Shown here in pieces: positions 3,617-5,395 of a stretch of 5,395 bases of DNA (its first letter is position 1; each line of letters starts with the position of its first letter). This stretch comes from Candidatus Falkowiibacteriota bacterium. Its GTDB lineage: Bacteria > Patescibacteriota > Patescibacteriia > UBA2591 > JABMQE01. The notes under the pieces were generated by a model, which did no database searches, had not been told where the DNA came from, and saw only the letters and a list, made by a program, of their open reading frames with translations. The stretch lies in NCBI GenBank assembly GCA_013203415.1, contig JABMQE010000065.1, forward strand, positions 1 to 5,395, read 5' to 3'. Made by a program: the position numbers and the translations under genes.

Positions 3617-5395
3617 CTATCCTTTCTCCTTCTTCTTAATCTCCAACCCCAGCTCCCTCAACTGTTCCGGCTCAATCTCTGCCGGCGCTCCTATCATCAC
3701 ATCTTCGGCCTTACTATTTTTTGGAAAAGCAGTCACTTCCCTTAAATTATCCTCGCCTGCAAAAATCATGGCAATCCTGCCAATGCCCGGCGCAATTCCG
3801 CCATGCGGCGGCGCTCCGTATTGAAACGCCTCTAACATATGCGAGAAAAATTTAATCCTTTCTTTATCAAACCCAATCAGCTTAAACACCTTTTCCTGAA
3901 TATCCGACCTGTGGATTCTTATTGAACCGCCGGCAATCTCAAGTCCGTTAAGCACCATGTCATGCTGTAAAGATTTTGCCTCCCCTGCCTTCTTATCCAA
4001 TTTTGGCCAATCCTCTTCCTTTGGCATTGTAAACATATGATGCGCTGGTGCAAAATGGCCATTCTCATCTTTCGAAGACCCTGAGCCTGCCTGTCCTGAG
4101 CTTGTCGAAGTGGTCGAAGGGTTCGGCTCAAACAAAGGCCAATCAACAATATAGCAAAACGCTAAAACATTATCATCAATCAAGTCCAACTTCCTACCCA
4201 ACTCAAGCCGTATCTGTCCCAAAATCTCTGCTGTTTTTAATTCTTCCCCTGCCATAAAGAAAATGATATCCCCTTTCTTCCCACCCATCTTTTTTACAAT
4301 CTTCCCCATCTTATCTTCTCCAATAAACTTAAGTAAAGGTGATTTATATTTCTTCTCACCTTCTATAATAACATACCCCAGCCCTGGCGCTCCCAGTTCT
4401 TTTGCTAAATCTTCCGGCCTGTCCAATTCGCTCCTTGTAAATTTCCCGGCCCCCAAACCATTTATCGCCCGAACCACCCCGCCAGATTTGATCGCTTTTT
4501 CGAAAACCTTAAACCCGCAATTTTTCGCCCAGTCCGAAATATCGCTTATTTCCAAACCAAACCTTAAGTCCGGCTTATCGATTCCATATTTTAACATCGC
4601 CTCGTCCCAGGAAATCCTTGGCCATGGCTTTTTTAATATTTTTTTCTTTGTTAACTTCTCTGCCGCGCCAGTAAATAATTTTTCCATCAAATCTAAAATA
4701 TCTTTTTGTTCTACAAAACTCATCTCTAAATCAAGCTGATAAAATTCACCCGGACTCCTGTCCGCCCTCGCATCCTCGTCGCGCAAACAAGGAGCTATCT
4801 GGAAATATTTATCCATTCCCCCAACCATCAGCATCTGCTTGTATTGTTGGGGTGATTGCGGCAAAGCATAAAATTTACCCGGATTAAGCCGGGAAGGCAC
4901 TAAATAATCCCTTGCCCCTTCTGGCGTACTCTTGGTTAATAACGGGGTCTCAACCTCGATAAATCCTTCCCTGTCTAAAAAATCCCGAATAAACTTAATC
5001 AACCTATATCTTAAGGTCAAATTCCTTACCATCTTTTTTCTTCTTAAATCCAAATACCGATATTTAAGCCGCACCTCCTCGTTTGTTTCTTCTGTCTTAT
5101 CTTTCATATCATCTCCTGGCATCCAAGCCACTTCAAACGGCGGAGTTTTAGATTTATTCAAAACCTCAAATTCCAAGGCCTCAATCTCAACCTCGCCGGT
5201 ATCTAATTTTTTATTCACCATTTCCCCTGGCCTCGGTTTTACCTTGCCTTTGATTTTAACCACAAACTCATCCCGAACCTTATCCGCTTCGCTAAAAACT
5301 TTCTTAGATATTTTAGGATCACACTTAACTTGCGTAATCCCATACCTGTCTCTAAGGTCAATAAAAATTAGCCCGCCATGGTCTCTTCTGCTCTG
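3617..5395 (-). CDS. aspS: Aspartyl-tRNA synthetase, bacterial type (5' end beyond window)
   Basis: Cytoplasmic class II synthetase that charges tRNA with aspartate. 592 residues are visible; about 25 N-terminal ones are cut off at the right edge. Numbering from the first visible codon: OB-fold anticodon domain with RRDHGGLIFIDLRDR at 3-17; catalytic domain with TPEGARDYLVPSR (157-169), QSPQ (180-183), motif 2 around RDEDARADR (205-213) and motif 3 GIGRIAMI (537-544, class II Arg present); a GAD insertion domain at about 284-395, which marks the bacterial family. The open frame continues to the window edge with conserved sequence, so the internal GTG at 5263 is not the start. Oddities: a 16-residue Ser/Thr/Gly insertion at 426-441 encoded by a GC-rich repeat, a His at residue 6 typical of non-discriminating enzymes, and GIGR where bacterial enzymes usually have GLDR. 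The gene ends in TAG. Confidence 0.97.
   Translation of the reverse strand, partial: QSRRDHGGLIFIDLRDRYGITQVKCDPKISKKVFSEADKVRDEFVVKIKGKVKPRPGEMVNKKLDTGEVEIEALEFEVLNKSKTPPFEVAWMPGDDMKDKTEETNEEVRLKYRYLDLRRKKMVRNLTLRYRLIKFIRDFLDREGFIEVETPLLTKSTPEGARDYLVPSRLNPGKFYALPQSPQQYKQMLMVGGMDKYFQIAPCLRDEDARADRSPGEFYQLDLEMSFVEQKDILDLMEKLFTGAAEKLTKKKILKKPWPRISWDEAMLKYGIDKPDLRFGLEISDISDWAKNCGFKVFEKAIKSGGVVRAINGLGAGKFTRSELDRPEDLAKELGAPGLGYVIIEGEKKYKSPLLKFIGEDKMGKIVKKMGGKKGDIIFFMAGEELKTAEILGQIRLELGRKLDLIDDNVLAFCYIVDWPLFEPNPSTTSTSSGQAGSGSSKDENGHFAPAHHMFTMPKEEDWPKLDKKAGEAKSLQHDMVLNGLEIAGGSIRIHRSDIQEKVFKLIGFDKERIKFFSHMLEAFQYGAPPHGGIAPGIGRIAMIFAGEDNLREVTAFPKNSKAEDVMIGAPAEIEPEQLRELGLEIKKKEKG
4073..4120. repeat. In-frame palindromic-repeat-like insertion within aspS
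   Basis: About 48 bp, near 60% G+C in an AT-rich gene, containing on the minus strand ACTTCGACAAGCTCAGGACA, with GCTCAGG twice and CTTCGAC twice. From memory this motif is a small repeat dispersed through many environmental and Patescibacteria genomes. Here it encodes PSTTSTSSGQAGSGSS between the conserved FEPN and the KDENGHFAPAHH segment. E. coli and Pseudomonas AspRS have about 10 residues between FE and HH; this protein has 28, and removing 16 gives 12. The exact edges are uncertain by a few codons. It resembles in principle the Rickettsia palindromic elements, which insert in frame in genes. Confidence 0.75.

Noticed and set aside
3919..4739. Open frames on both strands inside aspS (3919-4149 minus, 4048-4257 plus, 4263-4739 plus)
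   Set aside because: All lie within conserved AspRS coding sequence. The QAQDRQAQ-like stretch in the minus frame is only the inserted repeat read out of frame.
5261..5263. GTG at 5263 as start of aspS
   Set aside because: The frame stays open to the window edge and encodes the conserved anticodon-domain sequence RRDHGGLIFIDLRDR upstream of it.
1..5395. UGA recoding as in Gracilibacteria/Absconditabacteria
   Set aside because: All recognised genes read without in-frame TGA and use TGG for Trp and ordinary Gly codons.

Overview
The window looks like chromosomal DNA from a bacterium of the Candidate Phyla Radiation (Patescibacteria, perhaps the Parcubacteria side). The grounds are AT-rich DNA, a bacterial-type aspartyl-tRNA synthetase with a GAD domain, an RND pump with an unusually large adaptor of the kind I associate with these genomes, weak or absent Shine-Dalgarno sequences on two of the three complete starts, and short repeats between and inside genes. 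The lineage call is an inference from protein style, not from a search. All genes read cleanly with the standard bacterial code; TGA is not used as a sense codon.

Layout, right to left, because most genes are on the minus strand. At the right edge is aspS, minus strand, missing roughly 25 N-terminal residues beyond the window and ending at 3617. It carries an in-frame GC-rich insertion at about 4073-4120 encoding a Ser/Thr/Gly linker. Between aspS and the next gene (3492-3616) lie a perfect 30-bp palindrome, probably the aspS terminator, and a promoter-like stretch. Next is a 589-residue membrane fusion protein (periplasmic adaptor) at 3491-1722. At the left edge, also minus strand, is the N-terminal 327 residues of an RND-type efflux permease (983 to beyond position 1). 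Adaptor and permease should form one pump, with the adaptor bridging from the permease outward.

The two pump genes are separated by 738 bp holding an unrecognised small gene on the opposite strand (1073-1546, 157 aa, one N-terminal membrane anchor). It has its own promoter, a near-perfect Shine-Dalgarno sequence and a strong intrinsic terminator, so it is a complete self-contained expression unit placed antisense inside what would otherwise be an adaptor-permease operon. Four copies of TTGAAAATT (one with an extra A) sit between its terminator and the adaptor stop codon. This cassette and the insertion element inside aspS are the two most interesting items in the window.
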